A DNA stretch of 64,000 nucleotides from Bradyrhizobium sp. CSA112 (lineage in GTDB: Bacteria; Pseudomonadota; Alphaproteobacteria; Rhizobiales; Xanthobacteraceae), in contig NZ_JAACFS010000004.1 of assembly GCF_029051645.1 (NCBI RefSeq), positions 310,001 to 374,000 on the forward strand. The letters are read 5' to 3'. Below, piece after piece: positions 24,819 through 34,152 of the stretch. A program made the translations under genes and the position numbers. A model generated the notes under the pieces. The model searched no databases and was not told the DNA's origin. It worked only from the letters and a program-made list of their open reading frames with translations. The stretch's first letter is position 1, and each line of letters starts with the position of its first letter.

Positions 24819-27695
24819 TTGCGTCTGATCAGGCGCCTTGCGCTGGTTGCGCTGGGCCTCATGATTATTGCGGTCGCGCCGGCGGCGCACGCCATTGACG
24901 CGGTCAGCGTCCGCAGTGACGCGCCTGCCATCGATTTGACCGCAGTGCTCGATCATCAGCGCAGCGAAACCGATCGTATCCAGGTTTCGACAGCGCCGGG
25001 AACCGACGGCATCGTCCGCCGCATCGAGGTGCGCGCCCGCGAAGGCGGACAGAACTGGGTGGTGTTCGCGCTTGCCAACAATACCGACGACCAGCTCGAT
25101 CGTCTGATCGTCGCGCCGCACTATCGGATCGTGTCATCGGGCCTGTTGTGGCCCGACCTCGGCCTGTCGCGCATCGCAACCATCACGCCGTCGACCGGCG
25201 ATCGTCCCGAGCGCCAGGAAAGCGCGACCGCCGACATCTTCCGCATTACGCTCGACCCCGGCGCCGTCATCACCTTCGTGGCGGAACTGCGAACCGACAA
25301 GCTGCCGCAGCTCTATCTCTGGGAACCCGACGCCTACAAGGACAAGGTCAACTCGTTCACGCTCTACCAGGGCATCGTGATCGGCATCTCCGGCCTCCTG
25401 GCGCTGGTGCTGACGATCCTGTTCGTGGTGAAGGGCAGCATCATGTTCCCTGCCGCCGCCGCGCTGGCCTGGGCGGTGCTGGTCTATATCGGCGTCGATT
25501 TCGGCTTCTGGGGCAAGGTGCTCGACATGTCGAACAACGCCGAGCGCGTCTGGCGCGCGGCGGGCGAGGCGATTCTCGCGGCGACGCTGCTGGTGTTCCT
25601 GTTCGCCTACCTCAATCTCAGCCGCTGGCATGTGCGCTATTCCCACATCACCGTCGGCTGGCTGGCTTTCCTCGGTTCGCTGGTGGCGCTGGCGCTGTTC
25701 GATCCCGCAGTCGCCTCCGGCATTGCGCGCATCTCGCTGGTGCTGATCGCCTTCGCCGGCTTTGCGCTGATCGTCTATCTCTCGACGCATGGTTTCGACC
25801 GCGCGGTGCTCTTGATCCCGACCTGGTTCCTGCTTGTGGTCTGGGTGATCGCGGCCGGCATGACGGTGGCAGGCTCTGTCACCAACGACATCGTAGGCCC
25901 CGCCCTGCTCGGCGGCCTCGTGCTGATCGTGATGCTGATCGGATTTACGGTCATGCAGCACGCGTTCGCCGGCGGCGGCGCGACCACCGGCATTGTCTCC
26001 GACATCGAGCGCCGTGCGCTGGCGCTGACGGGCTCCGGCGACCTGATCTGGGACTGGGACGTTTCCGCCGACAAGGTATTCACCAGCCCGGAGACCGAAA
26101 GCCTGCTCGGGCTGAAGCGCGGCACGCTGGAAGGTCCCGCCGCCAAATGGCTGGAGGTGCTGCATCCGCTCGACCAGGATCGCTTCCGAGCTGCGCTCGA
26201 CAGCGTGCTCGACCAGCGCCGCGGCCGGCTGGTGCAGGATTTCCGCCTGCGTACCCCCGACGGCCACTTCATGTGGTTCGCGCTGAAGGCGCGCCCGGTG
26301 GTCGGCTCCGACGGCGAGGTATCCCGCGTGGTCGGCACGCTGACCGACGTCACCGACATCAAGAACGCCGAGGAGCGCATGCTCCACGACTCCGTGCATG
26401 ACAACCTTACCGGCCTGCCGAATCGCAGGCTGTTCATCGACCGCCTCGGTGCCGTCGCCAATTTCACCAAGGCCATGCCGAACCTGCGGCCGACGCTGAT
26501 GGTGATCGACCTCGACCGCTTCAAGCAGGTCAACGATTCCGTCGGCATCGCGGTCGGCGATTCCATCCTGCTGACGCTGGCGCGGCGGCTGACGCGCATC
26601 CTGAAACCGCAGGACACGCTGGCGCGGCTGGCCGGCGACCAGTTCGGCCTGATCCTGATGTCGGAGCAGGACCCGGCGCGCATCACCGCCTTTGCGGAAA
26701 CCATCCGCAAGACCATCCGCGCGCCGATCGCCTTCAACGACCGCGAGATCTTCCTGACCGCTTCCATCGGGCTCGCGCTGTCGGATCCGCAGGCGCAATT
26801 GTCTGACGAGATCATCAAGGACGCCGAGCTTGCGATGTATCATTCCAAGCGCATCGGCGGCGACCGCATCGACGTCTACAAGCCGGCGATGCGCGCGCGC
26901 AAGACCGACCGCCTGACGCTGGAAAGCGAACTGCGCCGCGCCATCGAGCGGCAGGAAATCACCATTCTGTACCAGCCGATCGTGCGGCTGGAAGACCGCT
27001 CGATTGCCGGCTTCGAGGCTCTGGCGCGCTGGGACCATCCCAAGCTCGGCCGGATGTCGCCCTCCGAGTTCATCTCCGTTGCCGAAGAGATCGGCCTGAT
27101 CGTCGATCTCGGCATGTTCGTGCTGGATCAGACCGCGCGGCAGCTTTCGGTGTGGCAGCGCGCGATGCGCTCGCGCGAGCCGATCTTCGCCTCCGTCAAC
27201 GTCTCCTCGCGGCAATTGCTGCGGCACGACCTGATCCACGACATCCGCACCGTGCTGTCGCGCTCGTCGGTCGCGCGCGGCACGCTGAAACTGGAGCTGA
27301 CGGAATCGCTCATCATGGAGAATCCCGAGCATGCCGCGCAGATGCTGACGCGCATTCGCGAGCTCGGCACCGGGCTGTCACTGGATGATTTCGGCACCGG
27401 CCATTCCTCGCTGGCCTATCTGCAGCGTTTTCCGTTCGACACCATCAAGATCGACCAGTCCTTCGTGCGCACCACCAGCCGCGGCACGCGCCCGGTGATC
27501 CTGAAGTCGATCATCGCGCTCGCGCACGACCTCGGCATGGACGTGGTGGCGGAAGGCGCGGAGACGGATTCGGATGCGGTCGAGCTCTATCAACTCGGCT
27601 GCGAATACGCCCAAGGCTTCGCCTTCGGTGAGCCGATGGATGCGGATGCCGCGATGCGGCTATTGACCGAAGAACGGCTGGAAGCGGCGAGCTAA
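24819..27695 (+). CDS. Membrane PAS-GGDEF-EAL c-di-GMP signalling protein
   Basis: 958 residues from a TTG preceded by GGAG. Order: signal peptide (to about 25), periplasmic domain (25-180), about seven membrane helices (185-385), PAS (about 400-520), GGDEF (about 525-690), EAL (about 700-950). The GGDEF signature is AGDQF, so diguanylate cyclase activity is doubtful and it may act as a GTP-sensing module. The EAL domain keeps FEALARW, LKLELTES, DDFGTGHSS and KIDQSFV, so phosphodiesterase activity is expected. The layout resembles 7TMR-DISM receptors. It lies next to a separate signalling operon on the opposite strand. Confidence 0.92.
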   Translation: MRLIRRLALVALGLMIIAVAPAAHAIDAVSVRSDAPAIDLTAVLDHQRSETDRIQVSTAPGTDGIVRRIEVRAREGGQNWVVFALANNTDDQLDRLIVAPHYRIVSSGLLWPDLGLSRIATITPSTGDRPERQESATADIFRITLDPGAVITFVAELRTDKLPQLYLWEPDAYKDKVNSFTLYQGIVIGISGLLALVLTILFVVKGSIMFPAAAALAWAVLVYIGVDFGFWGKVLDMSNNAERVWRAAGEAILAATLLVFLFAYLNLSRWHVRYSHITVGWLAFLGSLVALALFDPAVASGIARISLVLIAFAGFALIVYLSTHGFDRAVLLIPTWFLLVVWVIAAGMTVAGSVTNDIVGPALLGGLVLIVMLIGFTVMQHAFAGGGATTGIVSDIERRALALTGSGDLIWDWDVSADKVFTSPETESLLGLKRGTLEGPAAKWLEVLHPLDQDRFRAALDSVLDQRRGRLVQDFRLRTPDGHFMWFALKARPVVGSDGEVSRVVGTLTDVTDIKNAEERMLHDSVHDNLTGLPNRRLFIDRLGAVANFTKAMPNLRPTLMVIDLDRFKQVNDSVGIAVGDSILLTLARRLTRILKPQDTLARLAGDQFGLILMSEQDPARITAFAETIRKTIRAPIAFNDREIFLTASIGLALSDPQAQLSDEIIKDAELAMYHSKRIGGDRIDVYKPAMRARKTDRLTLESELRRAIERQEITILYQPIVRLEDRSIAGFEALARWDHPKLGRMSPSEFISVAEEIGLIVDLGMFVLDQTARQLSVWQRAMRSREPIFASVNVSSRQLLRHDLIHDIRTVLSRSSVARGTLKLELTESLIMENPEHAAQMLTRIRELGTGLSLDDFGTGHSSLAYLQRFPFDTIKIDQSFVRTTSRGTRPVILKSIIALAHDLGMDVVAEGAETDSDAVELYQLGCEYAQGFAFGEPMDADAAMRLLTEERLEAAS

Positions 27696-27740
27696 TTTCG
27701 CATAGACAACTCACATGCCTCGCCATGCAGTTCCAAGCGC

Positions 27741-27769
27741 CGTCATTGCGATTGAAGCGAAGCAATCCA
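27741..27769. repeat. Extragenic palindrome half-copy
   Basis: CGTCATTGCGATTGAAGCGAAGCAATCC, one arm of the family seen complete at 19813-19896. Between convergent genes. Confidence 0.65.
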
Positions 27770-27893
27770 GAATTCCACGAAGATAACAGCCAGGATTGCG
27801 CCGTCGCTCCTCGTCGCTCATGAGGCTCAACTCACCTTGCGTAGAGCAAAATCAGGCTGGTCGCTTCGAGCGACCTCATGATCGAAATCTTCC

Positions 27894-29006
27894 TCAAGTC
27901 ATCTCAAGCACGTTGTACGCCGCTATGGGACGACGCAATCCCTTGAGCGTCAGTTCACCCACGGGCTCCGTAGTCGCCCTGTCGTCGAGCACCTCATGCA
28001 CTTTGCTATCGACCAAAATCTGACCATCGCGCGCCTCCGCGCAAAGACGAGCCGCGAGGTTTACCACGGTCCCGATCGCACTGTACTCAGAGCGGCCCTC
28101 GAAACCGATAGCGCCGAGCGTCGCATATCCATATGCAATGCCGACTCCAAAGCCGAGCTCGTGTCTTTCGCGCCGCCACTTTTTCGATAATTCCGATAGG
28201 TGGCTTCGCATTGCAAGCGCCATTTGAACAGCTCGCTCGCACGGATCTGGACAAGGGATCGGATCGCCGAAAATCACCATGATTCCGTCGCCCAGAAATC
28301 TCTCCAACGTGCCTTCAAACTCGTGGACGAGGGAGCCCAAGGTTGCATGATACTCCCGCATCACCGCCATCACCTCCTCGGGCTCGGCGATTTCTGCGAA
28401 GGCGGTGAAACCTCGCAGGTCACCGAAGAATATTGTCACTCGCCTGCGGTGGCTCGCCAAAGGCTCATAGGTCGAGGAAGAAAGAATCAATTCCGCTATC
28501 TGCGGCGAAAGAAAACGCTTTAAACGGCTAACCCGTTCAATCTGCACAACTTGGTCCGCAACGCGTTGCTCAAGCATTCTATTCCATACAGCGAGCTCGA
28601 CCGCCTGGGCTTCAACTCGATCATGCAATTCCTTGAAGCGGAGCATAGAGCGCACACGCGCAACGAGGGCTGCATGGTCGATCGGCTTGGTCAGATATTC
28701 GTCGGCGCCCGCGTTAAGTCCCGTGACGACATCCTTTGAGTCAGTTCGCGCCGTCACCATAATGATTGGAACAAATCCAAGCGTAGTGTCGACCTTCAGT
28801 CGCCGGCAGACCTCAAAGCCATCGATTTTCGGCATCATGACGTCGAGGAGGACAACATCCGGCGCGACTTCACGCACGACTGCGAGCGCCCTCTCGCCGT
28901 TTTCAGCCTCCACTGTCTCATAACCCTCGGCACCGAGGCGCGCGGTAAGAAGGCAGCGATTCGTTTCGTTGTCGTCCACAATCAAGATTCGGGGTGGGAC
29001 ATGCAT
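27894..29006 (-). CDS. Response regulator with class III nucleotide cyclase output
   Basis: 370 residues. Receiver domain (about 5-120): ILIVDDNETNR, phospho-acceptor Asp in VVLLDVMMPK, and YLTKPID. A helical linker (125-175) leads to the cyclase (about 180-370). The two metal aspartates are present (FFGDLRGFTAF and LGDGIMVIFGDP). The base-selecting positions are unusual: ERFLGDG has Arg where adenylyl cyclases have Lys, and SAIGTVVNLAARL has Thr where they have Asp. Substrate (ATP or GTP) is therefore uncertain. Last gene of the four-gene operon, 30 bases after the receiver gene. Confidence 0.9.
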   Translation of the reverse strand: MHVPPRILIVDDNETNRCLLTARLGAEGYETVEAENGERALAVVREVAPDVVLLDVMMPKIDGFEVCRRLKVDTTLGFVPIIMVTARTDSKDVVTGLNAGADEYLTKPIDHAALVARVRSMLRFKELHDRVEAQAVELAVWNRMLEQRVADQVVQIERVSRLKRFLSPQIAELILSSSTYEPLASHRRRVTIFFGDLRGFTAFAEIAEPEEVMAVMREYHATLGSLVHEFEGTLERFLGDGIMVIFGDPIPCPDPCERAVQMALAMRSHLSELSKKWRRERHELGFGVGIAYGYATLGAIGFEGRSEYSAIGTVVNLAARLCAEARDGQILVDSKVHEVLDDRATTEPVGELTLKGLRRPIAAYNVLEMT

Positions 29007-29036
29007 TTCTGCTCCACGTAAGCACGCGCTGGAATC

Positions 29037-29402
29037 CTATGTCAGGTATCGATTGATCGTCTCTAATAGCTTTCGTGCGCTGTAGGGCTTTGCGACGTAG
29101 GCATCGCAGCCTGCCGCGCGTGCCTTTTCTTCGTCGCCGCTAAGCGCATAGGAGGTGACGACGATAATTGGAATATGGCGGAGATCTGATTGTGCTTTTA
29201 TGCGCCGTGTCGCCTCGTATCCGTCAAGAACAGGCAGTTGGATATCCATCAGGATCAGGTCGGGGCCTTGGGTTCGCGCAGCCATGACCGCTGCTTCGCC
29301 GTCGTGCGCCTCGATCATTTCGTAACCGACGCTTGCGAGCAAATCGCGCAGAATCTGCCGATTGTCCTCCTGATCTTCGACCACCAATACGCGCTTGCTC
29401 AT
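29037..29402 (-). CDS. Single-domain response regulator (DivK-like)
   Basis: 121 residues, a receiver domain only: VLVVEDQEDNRQILRDLL, phospho-acceptor in DLILMDIQLPVLDG, VVTSYALSGDEEKA and YVAKPYSARKL. Sequence style is that of DivK, a stand-alone receiver that passes or sinks phosphate. Its ATG overlaps the stop of the histidine kinase gene by 4 bases (ATGA), so it is translationally coupled and probably its direct partner. Confidence 0.92.
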   Translation of the reverse strand: MSKRVLVVEDQEDNRQILRDLLASVGYEMIEAHDGEAAVMAARTQGPDLILMDIQLPVLDGYEATRRIKAQSDLRHIPIIVVTSYALSGDEEKARAAGCDAYVAKPYSARKLLETINRYLT

Positions 29403-31027
29403 ATCTGCTTCGCCTGTTCCTCAAGCCGGGCCGGCACCAGAAAAGAAAATCTCGCGCCACGACCAAGGCGGGATTCTATCCAGATTCTTCCACCATGCAT
29501 CTCCACAATGCGCTTCACGATGGCGAGGCCCAATCCAGTGCCTCCCTTCGTCTTGGTGATCGAGTTGTCCACCTGCTGGAATTCCTGGAAGATTTTTGTT
29601 TGATCGGTTTCGTCGATGCCCGGTCCTGTATCCTGGACGGAAAATTTGTACGAATCCTCTTTCGCCTCCACTTCGATCCAAACCTCTCCAGCATCGGTGA
29701 ATTTGATCGCGTTGCCAACAAGATTGAACAGGGCCTGGGCGAGCCTGCGTTCGTCTCCTCGCGCCGGCGGCAGACCAGGGGGAACGGCAACTCTCAAGCC
29801 CAAATGCTTTTCGGCGGCGAGGGATTCAACGGATATATAAACGCCGCTAACCAGTTCCTCTACAGAATAGTCGGTCAGAGAAAGTCGAAGCTGTCCGGCT
29901 TCGATCTTGGAGAGATCAAGGACATCGTTGATGAGCTCGAGGAGATGTTTGCCGTTCCGTTGGATGCGTGCGAGGGCCGATCGCATTTTTTCCGGAGGAT
30001 CGCCGTAGATGCCGTCCAGCAGGAGCTCCGAAAAGCCGAGTATCGCGTTCAGTGGCGTTCGCAATTCGTGACTCATGTTTGCGAGGAACTGCGATTTGTG
30101 ACGGCTGGCCTCCGCAAGGCTTTCGTAGAGCTGCTGGAGCTCTTCGCAGGTCGAATTGACGTGCGCCGCAAGTTCTCCAAGTTCGTCCCGGTTGGGAACC
30201 TCGATGCGCTCGGCGAAATTGCCGGCCGCTATTCGGTTCAGGCCGTCGTGGATAATGCGGACTGGGTCGATCACAGATCGGGAGATTGCATGTCCCAAGA
30301 CCAGCGTAAGCACGAAGCTTGCGAGCGCGACAGCGGCGACGAGTATCTGAGATTTGACATAGGTTTGCCGGCTGGCATCCAGCCCGGCGACCATGTCCGC
30401 TTCAGCACGATTGACCAATTGATTGGTCAGTCGTTCGAGTTTGTCCGCGAGCGGCCCGAGCTCCGAGAGCTCGCTCTGTTTGGCCTCAGCCGTGCGACCG
30501 TGACGAATGAGGTCGACGAGGTGTGAAACTACAGCAATGAGACGCGCATATTCTTCGCGCACCTGGTCGAGCAGCGCAACCTCGTCTTTTGCGACGAACG
30601 AGACGCGGTCAAGGTCGTACCCAAACTGGTTGATCTGCCGCAGCGCACCTGCCAATGTCGTTTCGTTTGGAAAGGCGAGAGCTGTGGATACGCCATAAAG
30701 CTGTCGAAGCGTACCGTGCTGCATCTGCCGATATGCCTCGATCTTTTGCTGCAGGCCAACGACCTGATTCGCCCGCTGGTCGGCTTCGCGCAGCGAAAGG
30801 AGGCCGATTACCCCAACCGAGACCAAGAGCATCTCGATGACGAAGAAGGCCATCAGCAATTTCGTGCGCAGCGAGGGCCGCAATTCGAAACCGAGACCGT
30901 TCTTCACCGACGGGCCGTCTCCGCTTGCTCGCGGCGTTGCAGCGAGCGGGCGCTGACCAAGAAACGACGTCGGATCAGCTTCCAAGTTCACGTCGAACCT
31001 CGTTGAGGAACCGCCAGTCGGCTGCAT
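29399..31027 (-). CDS. Membrane sensor histidine kinase
   Basis: 542 residues. Two membrane helices (about 56-78 and 210-230) flank a periplasmic helical region, then HAMP (PVRIIHDGLNRIAAGNFAER), a coiled linker, DHp with SQFLANMSHELRTPLNAILGFSE (His about 320), and a HATPase domain with NLVGNAIKFT, DTGPGIDE and GTGLGLAIVKRIVEMHGG. It overlaps the preceding binding-protein gene by 53 bases. The periplasmic loop may contact that binding protein (inference). Partner receivers lie directly downstream. Confidence 0.93.
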   Translation of the reverse strand: MQPTGGSSTRFDVNLEADPTSFLGQRPLAATPRASGDGPSVKNGLGFELRPSLRTKLLMAFFVIEMLLVSVGVIGLLSLREADQRANQVVGLQQKIEAYRQMQHGTLRQLYGVSTALAFPNETTLAGALRQINQFGYDLDRVSFVAKDEVALLDQVREEYARLIAVVSHLVDLIRHGRTAEAKQSELSELGPLADKLERLTNQLVNRAEADMVAGLDASRQTYVKSQILVAAVALASFVLTLVLGHAISRSVIDPVRIIHDGLNRIAAGNFAERIEVPNRDELGELAAHVNSTCEELQQLYESLAEASRHKSQFLANMSHELRTPLNAILGFSELLLDGIYGDPPEKMRSALARIQRNGKHLLELINDVLDLSKIEAGQLRLSLTDYSVEELVSGVYISVESLAAEKHLGLRVAVPPGLPPARGDERRLAQALFNLVGNAIKFTDAGEVWIEVEAKEDSYKFSVQDTGPGIDETDQTKIFQEFQQVDNSITKTKGGTGLGLAIVKRIVEMHGGRIWIESRLGRGARFSFLVPARLEEQAKQI

Positions 31028-31988
31028 CCGCGATAATTTTCGCAGGGTTCGATTTCAGCATCCTCGCTTCGCGCAGACGGAGCGCATAAAAACGGATTGT
31101 GTCTTCGGGATCGTAGGCGCGCCAGCGGTTGTACGGCACGTCCGCAAGGGTCTGAACCGCATAGTCGTGGCGAGGCGTGAACCCCCTATCTACCATACGC
31201 TGTGCAACGAGGGCCGGCTCGCTTACGCATAAATCCGTGGCCCGTAGCATGGCGCGAACCACACGCTTGGTGGCGATGGGGTTCTTTCGGACGAACTCGC
31301 GAGTCGCCGCCAACATGCAGCAAAAATACTGCGACCATGGGCGATCCAGGGCGCTGTTGACGATGACGTGACCAATGTTCTGCGCACGCAAACGCTGTGG
31401 TTCTGGAGGAAATCCGAGGAAGGCGTCGATCTTGCCCGCGGCGAACAACTCGATCGGTTTGACCGACGCACTTGTCACCCACTCAATATCCTTGGCGGGA
31501 TCGAGTCCGACAAGCGTCGCCATCGCGCTGATGAAAACGTGCGGACTACTTCCAACCCCCTGCTGGCCGACGGTTCGCCCCTTCAGATCGGCGACGCTTC
31601 GTATGTCCTCCCTGGCAAACAGCTCGAAGCAGCCGACATGAATCCCGGCCAAAACAGTAATGCTCGCGCCCCTATCGATCTCGAGAAGAAGTGGACCGGA
31701 GAAATGCAGAGTGAAGTCGATGTCGCCCCTCGCGATAGCTTTGGTTTGCTGCACGCCGGCGTCAGATTCAACGTAAACGACGTTGGTAAAGCCCTCGGCG
31801 TTCAAGAGATCGCTCACCACGTACTGCGGAGCGATGCAGATGCTCGGGTTCTTCGCAAGGCGGATTGTAGTGGTCTCTGGCGGCGGATTGGGCTCTTCGG
31901 CCTTGAGCTGGGCCGCTACACTCCAAAACAGGGCAGTGGATGCGGCGCAGGTCCCAGCAAACAGCAATTCGCGACGGTTCGTATGCAT
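30975..31988 (-). CDS. NMT1/THI5-type periplasmic substrate-binding protein
   Basis: 337 residues. The N-terminus (HTNRRELLFAGTCAAST) is a twin-arginine-like signal peptide with cleavage near residue 30. The mature part is the SsuA/THI5 fold: IRLAKNPSICIAPQYVVSDLL, GDIDFTLHFSGP, VGQQGVGSSPHVF and FAAGKIDAFLGFPPEPQR. No ABC permease or ATPase lies nearby; the next gene is a histidine kinase that overlaps by 53 bases. It is therefore more likely a ligand receptor for the kinase than a transporter part. GAGGAGG precedes the ATG. Confidence 0.9.
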   Translation of the reverse strand: MHTNRRELLFAGTCAASTALFWSVAAQLKAEEPNPPPETTTIRLAKNPSICIAPQYVVSDLLNAEGFTNVVYVESDAGVQQTKAIARGDIDFTLHFSGPLLLEIDRGASITVLAGIHVGCFELFAREDIRSVADLKGRTVGQQGVGSSPHVFISAMATLVGLDPAKDIEWVTSASVKPIELFAAGKIDAFLGFPPEPQRLRAQNIGHVIVNSALDRPWSQYFCCMLAATREFVRKNPIATKRVVRAMLRATDLCVSEPALVAQRMVDRGFTPRHDYAVQTLADVPYNRWRAYDPEDTIRFYALRLREARMLKSNPAKIIADAADWRFLNEVRRELGS

Positions 31989-32342
31989 CGGAACCTCCTC
32001 GAAATCACCTTAGAGAAACGGTGGCACTTCCGGAGCCGAACGTCGGGCCGACGTGTTTTGCGTGGACCCTAAGTCCAATTATCGCGCACAATCGCTCGCG
32101 AAAATAAAACAAGCCTATTCCTCAGTTCGGGAACGTGACAGTGGGTAGTGCGCATTTATCCGGCGAGATTTCGGCAATGTCGCTGACGTATTTTTCTAGG
32201 ATCGACGATTGATACATTCAGATAAATGCTCTCCGCCGCGCTTAGGCCGGTCGCGGCTTTTCTGTGAGGCGATGGGCCAATTGCCTTCGCTACAACAACA
32301 ACACCTGTGGCTACGCCTTCCCTGCGCGCGGCGTGCCGCGTC
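31989..32342. other. Intergenic region upstream of the signalling operon
   Basis: About 350 bases. It should hold the operon promoter. No convincing consensus, repeat or small gene was recognised. Confidence 0.4.
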
Positions 32343-33881
32343 TTACCACCAGCCCGGTTGCATCGGACGATAGTACTGGCCGCCGCGGCGGCGCGTGTTG
32401 CCGGTTTGGGCGGCCGGATCGCGCGGGAAATTGAAGAAGCCGAAGCCATCGCCGCCCTGGAAGTCGTCGCTCGCAACGCGGACATCGACCGACGGCCGGC
32501 GCGTCACGAAGCCGCCCTGCGGCTCGGTGCTCAGCACCGCGACGAACTCGGTGCGATAGTTGGTCTCGCTGCTCAGCGGCTCGTCCGAGACGACGATCGA
32601 GGATCGCGGCAATGCGGTCGGCGCGATGCGATTGAGCACCTCCTGCGGGATGGTGATGCGGTCCAGCGCGGCCTTGGCGTTGTCGCCGTTGTCGATCGTG
32701 ACCGCGGTCCAGCGCAGGCTCGCCCCGTTGCGCGCCACCGCCGTGAACACATGCGTGCCGATCGGGCTTTCGGGATTGCGGATCGTGACCGGAACCTCAA
32801 GCGTCGCATCGAACACGATGCCGCCGCCGTCAGGTGCCGGCTTGTGCGTGGGGCGGCGCACGTAAAGCTTCTGCGTTGCGCGGCTGATGTAGATCGAGAC
32901 CGGCTCGAGCGCGAGCTTCGCCTCGCTCGCCGCTTTGGCGGTGTCGGCCTTCCTGGTCTCGGCCGCCTTGGCGGCGTCCCTTGCGGCGGCGGCGCCTGGC
33001 GACTGCGCGTCATTCCTGGCGGTGTTGATCTGGTTCGCCAGTTCCGCGGCCTTGGCGGCGGCCTTTTGCTTGAGGTCCTCGGCCCGCGCCTTGGCCTCGT
33101 CGGTCTTGGCGGCGGCGAGCGCCTTGTCGGCGTAGGCGAGCCCGGCGTCGGCGCGGGTCTTCAGCCCCTCCAGCTTGCGAAGCGACACCTTGAGCGCCGC
33201 CGCCTCGCGCGCCGCTGCCGCGGCGGCTTTCTTCGCCTCCCCGGCAGCCCAGGCGGCCTCCGCGGCCTCGCGGGCGAGCGACTCGGCGCGCGTCGGTGCA
33301 GCCGCAATGGCCTCCGGGCTCGGCACGAATAGCGCCGGGTGGGAGAACCCGACCGGCTCGGCGTCATCAGGCGAGACGATTACCCGCATCCCGATCCGCG
33401 TCATGTCGAACAACTTCTCGGCAAAGCCAAAGGGCATCCGCACGCAGCCGTGCGAGGCCGCATATCCGGGCAGCGGCCCGCCGTGCAGCGCGATGCCGTT
33501 CCAGGTGATGCGCTGCATGTTCGGCATCTCGGCATCGTCATAGAGGGTCGAGCGGTGTTCCTTGTTCTTCTCGAGGATAGCGAACACACCGGCGGGCGTC
33601 TCGCGTCCCGTGGTGCCGGTCGATACCGGCGCGCGCAGGATCCAGCCGTCGGCGTCGTAGATAGTGACCTGCTGGGTCTTGATCGACACGATCGCCATGA
33701 TCGGCTCGCCTGCATCGCGCGGCGCCGTCGCCTCGGTGGGCGCCTTGGGGCGCGCCTGTCTCGCCGTGGCGCCGGCGGTCAGCGCCGTCAGTGCGGCCAT
33801 CACCGCGAGCGTCACAATGGCGGGGGGACCGCAACGCCGCATCGCCACGGTGGATCGTGCCGTCGTAACTCGATTCACCAT
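32343..33881 (-). CDS. L,D-transpeptidase with second degenerate YkuD-like domain
   Basis: 512 residues. Signal/anchor helix (about 18-40), YkuD domain (about 60-180) with STGTTGRETPAGVFAIL, LHGGPLPGY and the catalytic SHGCVRM; then an Ala/Lys-rich coiled segment (about 195-330) and a second region (about 335-480) that resembles YkuD again (VSIYISRATQKLYVRRP; PVTIRNPESPIGTHVFTA; SSIVVSDEPLSSETNYRTEF) but has no His-Gly-Cys. It ends in a Gly/Arg/Tyr-rich tail. Predicted to cross-link peptidoglycan through mDAP or attach proteins to it, in the periplasm. Confidence 0.88.
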   Translation of the reverse strand: MVNRVTTARSTVAMRRCGPPAIVTLAVMAALTALTAGATARQARPKAPTEATAPRDAGEPIMAIVSIKTQQVTIYDADGWILRAPVSTGTTGRETPAGVFAILEKNKEHRSTLYDDAEMPNMQRITWNGIALHGGPLPGYAASHGCVRMPFGFAEKLFDMTRIGMRVIVSPDDAEPVGFSHPALFVPSPEAIAAAPTRAESLAREAAEAAWAAGEAKKAAAAAAREAAALKVSLRKLEGLKTRADAGLAYADKALAAAKTDEAKARAEDLKQKAAAKAAELANQINTARNDAQSPGAAAARDAAKAAETRKADTAKAASEAKLALEPVSIYISRATQKLYVRRPTHKPAPDGGGIVFDATLEVPVTIRNPESPIGTHVFTAVARNGASLRWTAVTIDNGDNAKAALDRITIPQEVLNRIAPTALPRSSIVVSDEPLSSETNYRTEFVAVLSTEPQGGFVTRRPSVDVRVASDDFQGGDGFGFFNFPRDPAAQTGNTRRRGGQYYRPMQPGWW

Positions 33882-34152
33882 GCCACGCCCCGGTTGAAAT
33901 GCCTGTCCGCGCTTGCGTCGATCAAGGATCAGATCGCGCCTTTTGGATTAAATAACGGCCGCCGCCATCCACGCCGCCAATTCGTTCCCGGAACTATCGG
34001 CATGTCCGTTGGGCAATTCTTTCATATACGACAGCCCACGTAGCAGGAAGGGTGGCTCGCGGCTGAAATTGGCACTTTTTGGAGTGCAGCATGCAGCGAG
34101 ACGACGTCTGCTCTGGAGGCAGACTAACTCAGGCAACCGGCACCATCACCCG

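Noticed and set aside
25134..27332. 732-codon minus-strand frame inside the GGDEF-EAL gene
   Set aside because: Antisense to a gene with clear domains; His/Gln/Arg-rich composition typical of shadow frames.
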